A stretch of 64,000 nucleotides of DNA from Xanthobacter autotrophicus Py2. Its GTDB lineage: Bacteria; Pseudomonadota; Alphaproteobacteria; Rhizobiales; Xanthobacteraceae. The stretch covers positions 868,001 through 932,000 of the forward strand of contig CP000781.1 of the NCBI GenBank assembly GCA_000017645.1, given 5' to 3'. This document shows positions 1 to 7,445 of the stretch, in pieces. The notes under the pieces are model-generated. The model saw only the letters and a list, made by a program, of their open reading frames with translations. It was not told the DNA's origin and ran no database searches. The stretch's first letter is position 1. Each line of letters opens with the position of its first letter. The translations under genes were made by a program, and so were the position numbers.

Positions 1-1
1 G

Positions 2-2197
2 CGCGTCGCCTCGGTTTGGCGGCCGCTGCTCATCGCCCTGGCGCGGCAGGCACCGCTCACCTGGCGCAATCCCGGCGATCCCGATGCCGCCTGGTTCACC
101 GGCGAGCTTGGTTCCGATCCGCGGCCCACACCGGCGTCGCCTGACATCGTCTCCTGCGCCTCGCCGCGCGCCGAGGCCGTCGAAGCTCTGCGGTGGACCC
201 GCGAACTCATCGCGTCGGGCCGCGCTCGGCCGGACGAGATCGCCGTCTGCGCCACGGCGACCGAAGATTGGGACGACCACATGCTGGTGCTGGCGGCCGA
301 CGCCGGTCTGCCGTTGCATTTCTCGCACGGCATGCCGGCCCTGGCGTCGCGCGAAGGGCAGGCCTGTGCCGCCCTGGCCGACGTCTTGATCAACGGGTTG
401 AGTCAGGGTCGCGTGCGCCGTCTCTTCGGCCACGCCGCCGGGCGCAGCCGCGGCCTCGACGCGCTGCCTCCGAGCTGGGCGCAGGGCCTGCGGCCTGGCG
501 CTGCCCTCTTCGAGCTTGAGCAATGGCGGCGCGCACTCGATGAAGCCCACGCGCACCGCACGGATGGTGTCGACGTGCGGCCGCTGCTCATCCCGGTTCT
601 CGAGGTGCTTGCCAGAGGAGCCGCCGCCGCAGATGCGGCCGGGGGCTTGCTGCTCGGACGCGCGGCGCGGGCGCTCTGGGTCGAGGCGCTGCGCCGCGCG
701 CCGCCAGAGGCGCTCGAATTCTCGCTGCAGGAGCTTCGTCTTCCCGATGGCCGCGACCCGGGCGCCTGCGCGGTCTGGTGTCCAGCGGGTCATCTCGCAG
801 CGGCGCCACGACGCTTCGTCCGCCTGCTCGGCCTGTCGACGCGATCGTGGCCGCGGCGGTCCGGCGAAGATCCATTGGTTCCGAGCCACATCCTGTCGCG
901 TGACGCCCTCGATTCCGAGTCGGTCACCGAACAGGACCGGCGCACGTATATGCTCGTCACCGCACAGGCCGGCGGCGCTCTGGTGCTCTCACGCAGTCGC
1001 CGCAACGCCCAAGGCGGGCTGCAGGCGCCCAGTCCGCTCGTGCCGCACGACCCGCGACGCACCACGGCGTTGAAACGCGCACGCGTCCCGAGCCATGCGT
1101 TCAGCGAAGCCGATCGCCTGCTCGCGCGGCCCGAGGAGGCGGCGACCTCGCCTGTGCTGCGAGCAGCTGACGCTTGCTGGCGCAATCGCCGAAGCCCCGC
1201 AGTCACCGCTCATGACGGCCGCGTGCGCGAGGATCATCCCGTCATCGCCCGAGCCATCGCGCAGGTGCAGTCCGCGACGTCGCTTCGCCTCATGCTGCGC
1301 GACCCGCTTGCCTTCGTGTGGCGCTACGCCTTGGGCTGGCGTTCGCTGGTCGAAGACGAACAGCCCTTGTCGCTCGACGCGCGCGCCTTCGGCGAGCTCG
1401 TCCACGAGATGCTGAAACGCACGGTCGACGCGCTCGAACCTCAACCCGGCTATGTGCGCGCGGCCCGCCATGAGATCGAGAACGCCCTCGATGCGGCGTC
1501 CGCCGCCATCGCGGTGCAGTGGCCGGTCGAGCGCTCGACCCCGCCCGTCCTCTTGTGGCGCCACACCCTCGCGGCCGCACGCGATCTCGCGCTGAAGGCG
1601 CTGACGCTCGACGAGGCATTTCAGCCGGTCACGCGCAGCTGGACCGAAGTGGCGTTCGGCCGCGAGGACGACGGGACGAACGCCGCCGGCGATCTGCTGT
1701 GGCCGCCGACAGCGCAGGTGATCATTCCCGGCGCCGGGTTGCGCATTCGCGGCAGCATCGATCGGGTGGATTTCAATAGCGCACACAACGGCGTTCGTGT
1801 CTCCGACTATAAGACCGGCGTCGAACCGCCGAAGGCTAACGAGATCGTTCTCGGGCGCGGCGCCGAGCTGCAGCGCGTGTTCTACGCCTTGGCCGCGCGC
1901 CAACTGGTAGCGGACAATCCGCGGGTCATTGCGCGCCTGGTCTTCCTCGGGACCGATCGGCCCAGGCCGTACAGTCTTCCCGATGTTGATCAGGCGATCG
2001 CCGACATTGGCGCGCATGTCAGCGCGGCCGTCGATCTTCTGCGTCGCGGCATCGCCTTGCCCGGGCCCGACGCACGCGAGGACTGGAACGACTTCGCGTT
2101 GGCGCTGCCGGCGGCGCCGGCGGTTTATTTCCACAGCAAACAGGCAGCCTTGGGCCGCGCCTTCGGTGACTTCGCCCGGATCTGGAGCGTGCGATGA
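2..2197 (+). CDS. AddB-like PD-(D/E)XK nuclease / inactivated helicase, 5' end outside window
   Basis: The reading frame is open from base 2, so the start lies upstream of the window and 731 residues are visible. The C-terminal third carries a RecB/AddB-type nuclease: FGELVHEML (about residue 462 of the visible part), SIDRVD (584), VSDYKTG (599) and a GAELQ..Y helix (620). These supply the His, Asp, Asp-x-Lys and Gln-x3-Tyr pattern of that nuclease family. No helicase motif is visible in the part present, as expected for the B partner of AddAB-type end-processing enzymes. It overlaps the next gene, an AddA-like helicase-nuclease, by 4 bp (ATGA), so the two are probably translated together as a complex. 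In AddAB the B subunit nicks one strand at a DNA end. Whether this pair does recombinational repair or phage defence cannot be told from sequence; the neighbours are defence genes. Confidence 0.85.
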   Translation, partial: RVASVWRPLLIALARQAPLTWRNPGDPDAAWFTGELGSDPRPTPASPDIVSCASPRAEAVEALRWTRELIASGRARPDEIAVCATATEDWDDHMLVLAADAGLPLHFSHGMPALASREGQACAALADVLINGLSQGRVRRLFGHAAGRSRGLDALPPSWAQGLRPGAALFELEQWRRALDEAHAHRTDGVDVRPLLIPVLEVLARGAAAADAAGGLLLGRAARALWVEALRRAPPEALEFSLQELRLPDGRDPGACAVWCPAGHLAAAPRRFVRLLGLSTRSWPRRSGEDPLVPSHILSRDALDSESVTEQDRRTYMLVTAQAGGALVLSRSRRNAQGGLQAPSPLVPHDPRRTTALKRARVPSHAFSEADRLLARPEEAATSPVLRAADACWRNRRSPAVTAHDGRVREDHPVIARAIAQVQSATSLRLMLRDPLAFVWRYALGWRSLVEDEQPLSLDARAFGELVHEMLKRTVDALEPQPGYVRAARHEIENALDAASAAIAVQWPVERSTPPVLLWRHTLAAARDLALKALTLDEAFQPVTRSWTEVAFGREDDGTNAAGDLLWPPTAQVIIPGAGLRIRGSIDRVDFNSAHNGVRVSDYKTGVEPPKANEIVLGRGAELQRVFYALAARQLVADNPRVIARLVFLGTDRPRPYSLPDVDQAIADIGAHVSAAVDLLRRGIALPGPDAREDWNDFALALPAAPAVYFHSKQAALGRAFGDFARIWSVR

Positions 2198-5100
2198 CGA
2201 AGCTCGCCGACGAAGCCGCGCGCCTCAGGGCGCTCACAGAACTGCATCTGACGCTGCTGGTGGAGGCGGCGGCGGGCACCGGCAAGACCGCTCTTATGGC
2301 CGGCCGCGTGACGATGTTGTTGATGAGCGGCGCCGAGCCGCGCTCGATCGCCGCCATCACCTTCACGGAGCTCGCGGCGAGCGCGCTCGGCGCGCGCGTC
2401 CACCGCTACGTCGACGATCTGCTCGCGGGACGTGTTCCGAAACCGCTGCGGGAGGCTCTGCCCGACGGGCTGACCGACGCGCAGCGGCGCATCCTTTCCG
2501 AGGCTGCGGGCAAGCTCGATGAGCTGACCGCCACGACCATCCACGCGTTTTGCCAGACCATCATCTGCAGCTACGCAGTCGAAGCCGATATCGACCCTGG
2601 CGCGCGCATCCTCGATGCGGCGCAGGCCGAAGCCGCGTTCGAGGCCGTGTTCGAGCAATGGTTCAGAAGGCGGCTGAATGGACCGGCGCGGGCCGACGAT
2701 CCGATCGCCTCCTTGTCGCAGTACGATCCGCATCACGTGGCCGCCACCTTGCGAAACCTTGCGCGGTTTCGCCTGGAGCATCGGGGCGCGCGGGCGCCCG
2801 CGGCCGATCTCAGCGGCCGGCCGGACATCGACCTCGTCGAGGCCGTCGCGGATTTCCGCCGCTGGCTTTCGGCGCAGCCTCTCGAGCCCAAGACGCTCGA
2901 ACTGGTCGGACAGCTCGAGACGCTGGCCGATCACTTCGCCGGCAGCTTCGCGACGGCGCCTGTCTTCGACACGCTCTGGCGGCTCGCTCATCCGGCGCGC
3001 CTGCCTTGCATGCGGCGCTATACATTCGATCTGCTGACTCCAAGGACGAAAACGGCGTGGGACAAGGCCGCCGGCAAGGATCGCGGCGCCGAACTTAACG
3101 CCGAGGCTGGTCGGCATTTTGCGCGGGTGGATCACTGCTACCGCGTGATCCTTGGCCGTGTCGCGACCGCGCTGGTCGCCAAGTTGTCCGATGAACTCGA
3201 TGAGGTTCTTGCCGACTACGCCGCCTTCAAACGCGCTGCCGCCGTTCTCGACTTCGACGATCTGCTGGAGCGGGCGCGCGCGCTCGTGCGCGGGCATGAT
3301 GCGGTCCGCCGCGCGCTCGGGCAGCGCTATAGCCACATCTTCGTCGACGAATTCCAGGATACCGACCCGATCCAGGCGGAAATCCTGTTTCGCATCGCCG
3401 CCGACGACAGCCCGCCGCGCTGGCAGGACAGCCGTCTGCGCGCTGGCGCTCTCTTCATGGTCGGCGATCCCAAGCAGGCGATCTACCGCTTCCGGGGCGC
3501 CGACGTCGGCTCCTACGCGGAGGCGCGGAGCGCCATCGCCCGGCGCTGGCCCAACAACATCGTCCAGATTACGGCGAACTTTCGCTCACGGCCGGCGATC
3601 CTGAGCCACATCAACCGCTGTTTCGCTACGCCGCTGTCGGCCCAAAATCAGCCGGGCTACGTGGAGCTCGCGCCAACGCTGGATCCGCCGGATCACGATC
3701 TGCCATGCGCCGCCAAGATCACGATCGATCTGCCGCCGGATTCGCGGGCGGCGCAGATCCGCGACGCCGAAGCCGAAGTCGTCGCCGATCTGTGCGCGCG
3801 GCTGATCGGCAACGTGACGATCCGCGATGAAGACGGCGACCTTGCGCCGCTCACGCCGGGCGGCATCGCGCTGCTCGCCCCGACGGGCTCGGAGCTTTGG
3901 CGTTACGAGCGCGCGTTTGAAGCCCGCGGCCTCCGGATCGCCTCCCAGGCCGGGAAAGGACTGTTCCGCCGCCAGGAGGTGCAGGACCTCGTCGCGCTCG
4001 TGCGCGTGCTGGCCGACGGCGGTGACACCTTGGCGTTCGGCGCCTTGATGCGCGGCCCGCTCGTGGGCCTCAGCGAGGAGGAGTTGCTCGACATCACCGC
4101 GGGATTGCCGCCGCTTGCGGATCGGCCCGAAGCAATCCCTCGGTTTTCGCTCGCGACGGATGCCGATGACGTCGCTCATCCCGTCGCGCGGCGGGTCCTC
4201 ACGATCCTTCAGGACCTGCGCCGCCGGGCGCGCGCCACGACACCCGCGCTGCTGCTCGCCGAAGCCGTCGAGCGGTTGGCCGTGCGGCCGATCCTGAGCG
4301 CGCGCGAAGGCGACCGCAGCGCGCGAGCCGCCGCCAACGTCGAGGCGCTGCTCGAACGGGCGCGGCCCTACGGCGTCAAAGGCATGAAGCGCTTCGCCCG
4401 CGACGTGAGCCGCGATTGGCGCGGCGGCGCCGCCTACAACGAAGGCCGCGTAGATGCCGATGGAGACGCCATCGAGATCATCACCATCCACAGCGCCAAG
4501 GGGCTCGAATGGCCGGTGGTGATCCCGATCAACACCGCGACCTTGCTGCGCTCCCGCGAGCCGTTTGTGCACCGGGCTGACGACGACACGCTGCATTGGG
4601 TGATCGGCGACGTCGTGCCGCCCGAGCTGCGCGCGGCGCTCGAGACCGATGACGAGAGCCTGACGCGCGAACGCGAACGGCTCTGGTACGTGGCCTGTAC
4701 GCGAGCCCGTGAGCTGCTGATCGTGCCGGAATTGGCGCAGGCCGAGCAGAAGTCCTGGGCTCGCGTCGTCAATCTGGGCCACGACGCGTTGCCGGAGCTG
4801 GACATCTCCCGCATGACGCCGGCGCCGATGCCGATGAGCGCCGATCCGCCGAATACTCAGACCGCTGAGCTGTTCGCAGCCGAGCGCGCGACCATCGAAG
4901 AAGCGGCCGTTGCGCTGACCTGGGTCCGGCCGAGCGATCATGATCCGGACCGCCTGGAGGCGGTCGAGGCCATCACACTCGATGCCGGCGATGCGCCGGA
5001 GGTCGATCTGCCTGTCGGCGCGGGACGTGTGCGCGGTCTTCTCCTGCACAAGCTGATGGAAGAGGTGCTGAGCGGCGAGCTTGTCGAAGAGGTAGGCCGC

Positions 5101-5517
5101 TTTGTCAGCCGCGCCCGCGAATTGCTCACTGAACTGGTCCTCGATCCCGACGACAGCGAGGCGCTTCCGGACTCTGACGAGATCGCGGCGACCGCCTGGC
5201 GCACGTTGCAACTGCCCGACATCGCCGCGCTTCGCGACCGGCTGACCCCCGAATGGCCGGTCTATGCGCTGCTCGAGGATAGCTCGAAGCCAAGGGCGCT
5301 CGCCGGACGCATCGACGCCATCGCCTACACCGGAGATCGCGCCGAGGTGGTCGTCGACTGGAAGAGCGACGTCGATCCGTCCGACGCGGATATTCGCCTC
5401 CATGCTGGTCAGCTCGAAGACTATCTGCGGGCGACAGGCGCCCCACGCGGCGCGCTGGTCTACATGACGCCCGGGCTCGTGCGCTGGGTCGCCGGGCGGG
5501 ATGAGCGGCAATCGTGA
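2194..5517 (+). CDS. AddA/UvrD-like superfamily 1 helicase with C-terminal PD-(D/E)XK nuclease
   Basis: The protein has 1107 residues, close to the usual AddA length. Helicase motifs are complete: Walker A AAAGTGKTAL (about residue 26), Walker B FVDEFQDTDP (383), GDPKQAIYRFRG (424), TIHSAKGLEWP (763) and LWYVACTRAREL (829). A RecB-type nuclease closes the protein: LLHKLMEEVL (about 952), GRIDAIAY (1037), VVVDWKSD (1052) and HAGQLEDYL (1070). It should unwind DNA from an end while cutting one strand, with the upstream AddB-like partner, to which it is coupled by a 4-bp overlap. A 147-bp gap separates it from the AbiE genes. A host cell normally has its own AddAB, so a second pair next to restriction and abortive-infection genes is more likely a defence module. 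That role is inferred. Confidence 0.9.
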   Translation: MTKLADEAARLRALTELHLTLLVEAAAGTGKTALMAGRVTMLLMSGAEPRSIAAITFTELAASALGARVHRYVDDLLAGRVPKPLREALPDGLTDAQRRILSEAAGKLDELTATTIHAFCQTIICSYAVEADIDPGARILDAAQAEAAFEAVFEQWFRRRLNGPARADDPIASLSQYDPHHVAATLRNLARFRLEHRGARAPAADLSGRPDIDLVEAVADFRRWLSAQPLEPKTLELVGQLETLADHFAGSFATAPVFDTLWRLAHPARLPCMRRYTFDLLTPRTKTAWDKAAGKDRGAELNAEAGRHFARVDHCYRVILGRVATALVAKLSDELDEVLADYAAFKRAAAVLDFDDLLERARALVRGHDAVRRALGQRYSHIFVDEFQDTDPIQAEILFRIAADDSPPRWQDSRLRAGALFMVGDPKQAIYRFRGADVGSYAEARSAIARRWPNNIVQITANFRSRPAILSHINRCFATPLSAQNQPGYVELAPTLDPPDHDLPCAAKITIDLPPDSRAAQIRDAEAEVVADLCARLIGNVTIRDEDGDLAPLTPGGIALLAPTGSELWRYERAFEARGLRIASQAGKGLFRRQEVQDLVALVRVLADGGDTLAFGALMRGPLVGLSEEELLDITAGLPPLADRPEAIPRFSLATDADDVAHPVARRVLTILQDLRRRARATTPALLLAEAVERLAVRPILSAREGDRSARAAANVEALLERARPYGVKGMKRFARDVSRDWRGGAAYNEGRVDADGDAIEIITIHSAKGLEWPVVIPINTATLLRSREPFVHRADDDTLHWVIGDVVPPELRAALETDDESLTRERERLWYVACTRARELLIVPELAQAEQKSWARVVNLGHDALPELDISRMTPAPMPMSADPPNTQTAELFAAERATIEEAAVALTWVRPSDHDPDRLEAVEAITLDAGDAPEVDLPVGAGRVRGLLLHKLMEEVLSGELVEEVGRFVSRARELLTELVLDPDDSEALPDSDEIAATAWRTLQLPDIAALRDRLTPEWPVYALLEDSSKPRALAGRIDAIAYTGDRAEVVVDWKSDVDPSDADIRLHAGQLEDYLRATGAPRGALVYMTPGLVRWVAGRDERQS

Positions 5518-5578
5518 GGTCGGGAGCCCCGAGGGGTCGCAAACGGGGGCCGAACAGGCCATCGCCGGAAAGAAGGGG

Positions 5579-5650
5579 TGTCAGAAATTTGTAGTCATTT
5601 TTCTGACAGTCTCGACTCCCCGGTCAGAAATAGGTATACATTTTTCTGAC
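5579..5650. promoter_or_regulatory. Twin palindromic operator upstream of the AbiE operon
   Basis: Two inverted repeats lie immediately before the AbiEi start. The first has arms TGTCAGAAA (5579-5587) and TTTCTGACA (5600-5608). The second has arms GTCAGAAA (5623-5630) and TTTCTGAC (5643-5650). Both arms recur exactly 43 bp apart, about four helical turns, and the 14-mer CATTTTTCTGACAG occurs at 5596-5609 and 5639-5652. The stretch is AT-rich against GC-rich surroundings. AbiEi proteins of type IV toxin-antitoxin systems are known to repress their own promoter by binding inverted repeats, so this is the expected operator. The second palindrome ends only 14 bp before the ATG and would overlap the ribosome site. 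No separate -35/-10 pair was assigned. Confidence 0.75.
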
Positions 5651-5664
5651 AGAGCTCGGCAACG

Positions 5665-6342
5665 ATGGATCTCAAATCCCAGATTCAAAAGCGGATGGCT
5701 GCCCAGGCGCCGTTCGGCGTCTGGACGCCGACCGACTTTCTGGACATCGGCTCGCGCGACGCCATCGACCAGGCGCTGTCACGCATGACCAGCGCGGGAG
5801 AGATCCGCCGCATCACCCGCGGCCTTTACGATCTGCCTCGGCCCAACAGCCTGACCGGGAAACCGACCAATCCCGATCCACGCCGGGTCATCGACGCGCT
5901 GGTGCGACGAGACCAGGCGCGGATGCTGGTCGACGGGCTGACAGCCGCCAACGACCTTGGGCTGACGGATGCGGTCCCGGCCAAGATCTCGGTCCACACC
6001 GACGCGCGCCTGCGTCCAATCAAATTGGGCGCCCAGACCATCACCTTCAAACTGACAGCGCCCAGCCGCTTGCACTGGGCCGGCCGTCCGGCGATGCGTG
6101 TCGTCCAGGCGCTGCAATGGCTGCGCAGCACAATCGACGGCGATCACGATCGCATTCGCCGCCGCCTGGCCGCGATCCTCGCCGATCCCGATCACGGTGC
6201 GGCGATCGCCGCGGACTTGCGCGACGGCTTCACCAGCCTGCCGGATTGGATGCAGACCTTTCTGCGGCCCTTGCTCGATGAACCGGAGGCCTCCTCTTCC
6301 CGGGATAAACCGACCAAGCGACAGCCCGGGAGCCGCAGATGA
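5665..6342 (+). CDS. AbiEi-type antitoxin (DUF6088 family), type IV toxin-antitoxin
   Basis: The protein has 225 residues. Its N-terminal 60 residues form a winged-helix-like segment (WTPTDFLDIGSRDAIDQAL, then GEIRRITRGLYDLPR) typical of DUF6088/AbiEi proteins, in which this domain binds the promoter. The rest is the antitoxin domain, with ARMLVDGLTAANDLGLTDA and RLRPIKLG resembling the family. It overlaps the AbiEii toxin gene by 4 bp (ATGA), the standard order for this system. In type IV systems the antitoxin opposes the toxin without forming a stable protein complex, and it autoregulates transcription. The double palindrome directly upstream fits that. Unusually, restriction-modification genes follow in the same tight run, so this repressor may control them too. 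Confidence 0.88.
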   Translation: MDLKSQIQKRMAAQAPFGVWTPTDFLDIGSRDAIDQALSRMTSAGEIRRITRGLYDLPRPNSLTGKPTNPDPRRVIDALVRRDQARMLVDGLTAANDLGLTDAVPAKISVHTDARLRPIKLGAQTITFKLTAPSRLHWAGRPAMRVVQALQWLRSTIDGDHDRIRRRLAAILADPDHGAAIAADLRDGFTSLPDWMQTFLRPLLDEPEASSSRDKPTKRQPGSRR

Positions 6343-7445
6343 ATCCGGGTTTCGTCACGTTCCTTTCCGCTGCCGCGGAGGATCGCCGCGACGCTTTTCT
6401 CGGCGCGGCGCAGCGCTTGGGCGCTCCGGAGCAGAACATCGAAAAGGACTTCTGGGTCTGTTGGACCCTCGATGCGCTGTTCAACGGTGCCGAGGCGGGC
6501 GGCCCTCGACTGTTGTTCAAGGGCGGGACCTCGTTGTCGAAGGCTTTTGGATTGATCTCCCGGTTCTCGGAAGACATCGACATCACGATCTTCCGGGACG
6601 ACCTGGGCGAGGGCGCGACGGTCGATGAGCTGGAGGCGCTGAGCGGCAAGAAACGACGACGGCGCCTCGACGCCATCAAAGGAGCGAGTCAGGCCTACGT
6701 GAACGAGACGATGCGTCTGCAGGTCGAGGGACACCTGCGCGAGACCCTGGAGACTGCGGGCTTGGAATCTGAAGCCGGGCGGGTGGAGCTCGATCCCGAT
6801 GACCCCGACCGGCAAAGCCTGTTGATCTGGTATCCGAAGGTGACGGCGGCTGACGAGGGATACGTCAGGCCGGCGGTCAAGATCGAGTCAGGCGCCAAGT
6901 CGGCGCTCGATCCGAACCAACCCGCTATCGTCAAGCCCTATGTCACCGACGTGCTCGCGGATCTCGAGCTGAGCGTGCCCGACGTCAGAACTGTCGTGGC
7001 AGAACGCACCTTCTGGGACAAGATTGTGATCTTGCATGGGTTGCGCCAATGGTTCGACGCGCGTGGCGCGCTCCGCGGTGGCGGCCAGCGGATTTCACGG
7101 CACTACTACGACGTCTACCGGCTGCTCGACTCCGATGTCGGTCGCTCCGCGTCGAGTGATCTCGCGCTAGGTCTCGACTGCGTGCGGCACGCCCGCATGT
7201 TCTTCAACAGTCCAGATCTGAACCTCGCGACCGCGGCGCCTGGAAGCTTCACGCTATCGCCAAATCGCGACATGGCGACCGAACTCACGCGCGACTACGC
7301 CGCCATGGCGGGGATGATCTTCGGTAAGGCGCCCGCGCTCGAAGAGGTCCTCGGCCGGGTCGCCGAGCTCGAGGCGCGCATCAACCAAGCCGGAACCAAG
7401 TCGGCGGCGGCAAGGCGAGACCGGACGGGGGGCGCAGGAGCATGA
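6339..7445 (+). CDS. AbiEii/AbiGii-family nucleotidyltransferase toxin
   Basis: The protein has 368 residues. The signature block at about residues 60-82 reads FKGGTSLSKAFGLI followed by RFSEDIDIT. This is the GS..D.D nucleotidyltransferase motif of AbiEii, with both catalytic aspartates present. Further family landmarks are AERTFWDKIVILH (about 220) and RHYYDVYRL (about 254). AbiEii toxins are cytoplasmic nucleotidyltransferases that stop growth, and some add nucleotides to tRNA 3' ends. The gene overlaps its antitoxin by 4 bp and the following hsdR also by 4 bp. The second overlap is unusual: it puts the toxin-antitoxin pair and a type I restriction enzyme into one translationally coupled run. 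The active site looks intact, so the toxin is probably functional. Confidence 0.92.
   Translation: MNPGFVTFLSAAAEDRRDAFLGAAQRLGAPEQNIEKDFWVCWTLDALFNGAEAGGPRLLFKGGTSLSKAFGLISRFSEDIDITIFRDDLGEGATVDELEALSGKKRRRRLDAIKGASQAYVNETMRLQVEGHLRETLETAGLESEAGRVELDPDDPDRQSLLIWYPKVTAADEGYVRPAVKIESGAKSALDPNQPAIVKPYVTDVLADLELSVPDVRTVVAERTFWDKIVILHGLRQWFDARGALRGGGQRISRHYYDVYRLLDSDVGRSASSDLALGLDCVRHARMFFNSPDLNLATAAPGSFTLSPNRDMATELTRDYAAMAGMIFGKAPALEEVLGRVAELEARINQAGTKSAAARRDRTGGAGA

Noticed and set aside
3586..5562. Minus-strand open frame of 658 codons opposite the AddA-like gene
   Set aside because: Antisense of a gene with complete helicase and nuclease motifs; no family resemblance in the antisense frame.
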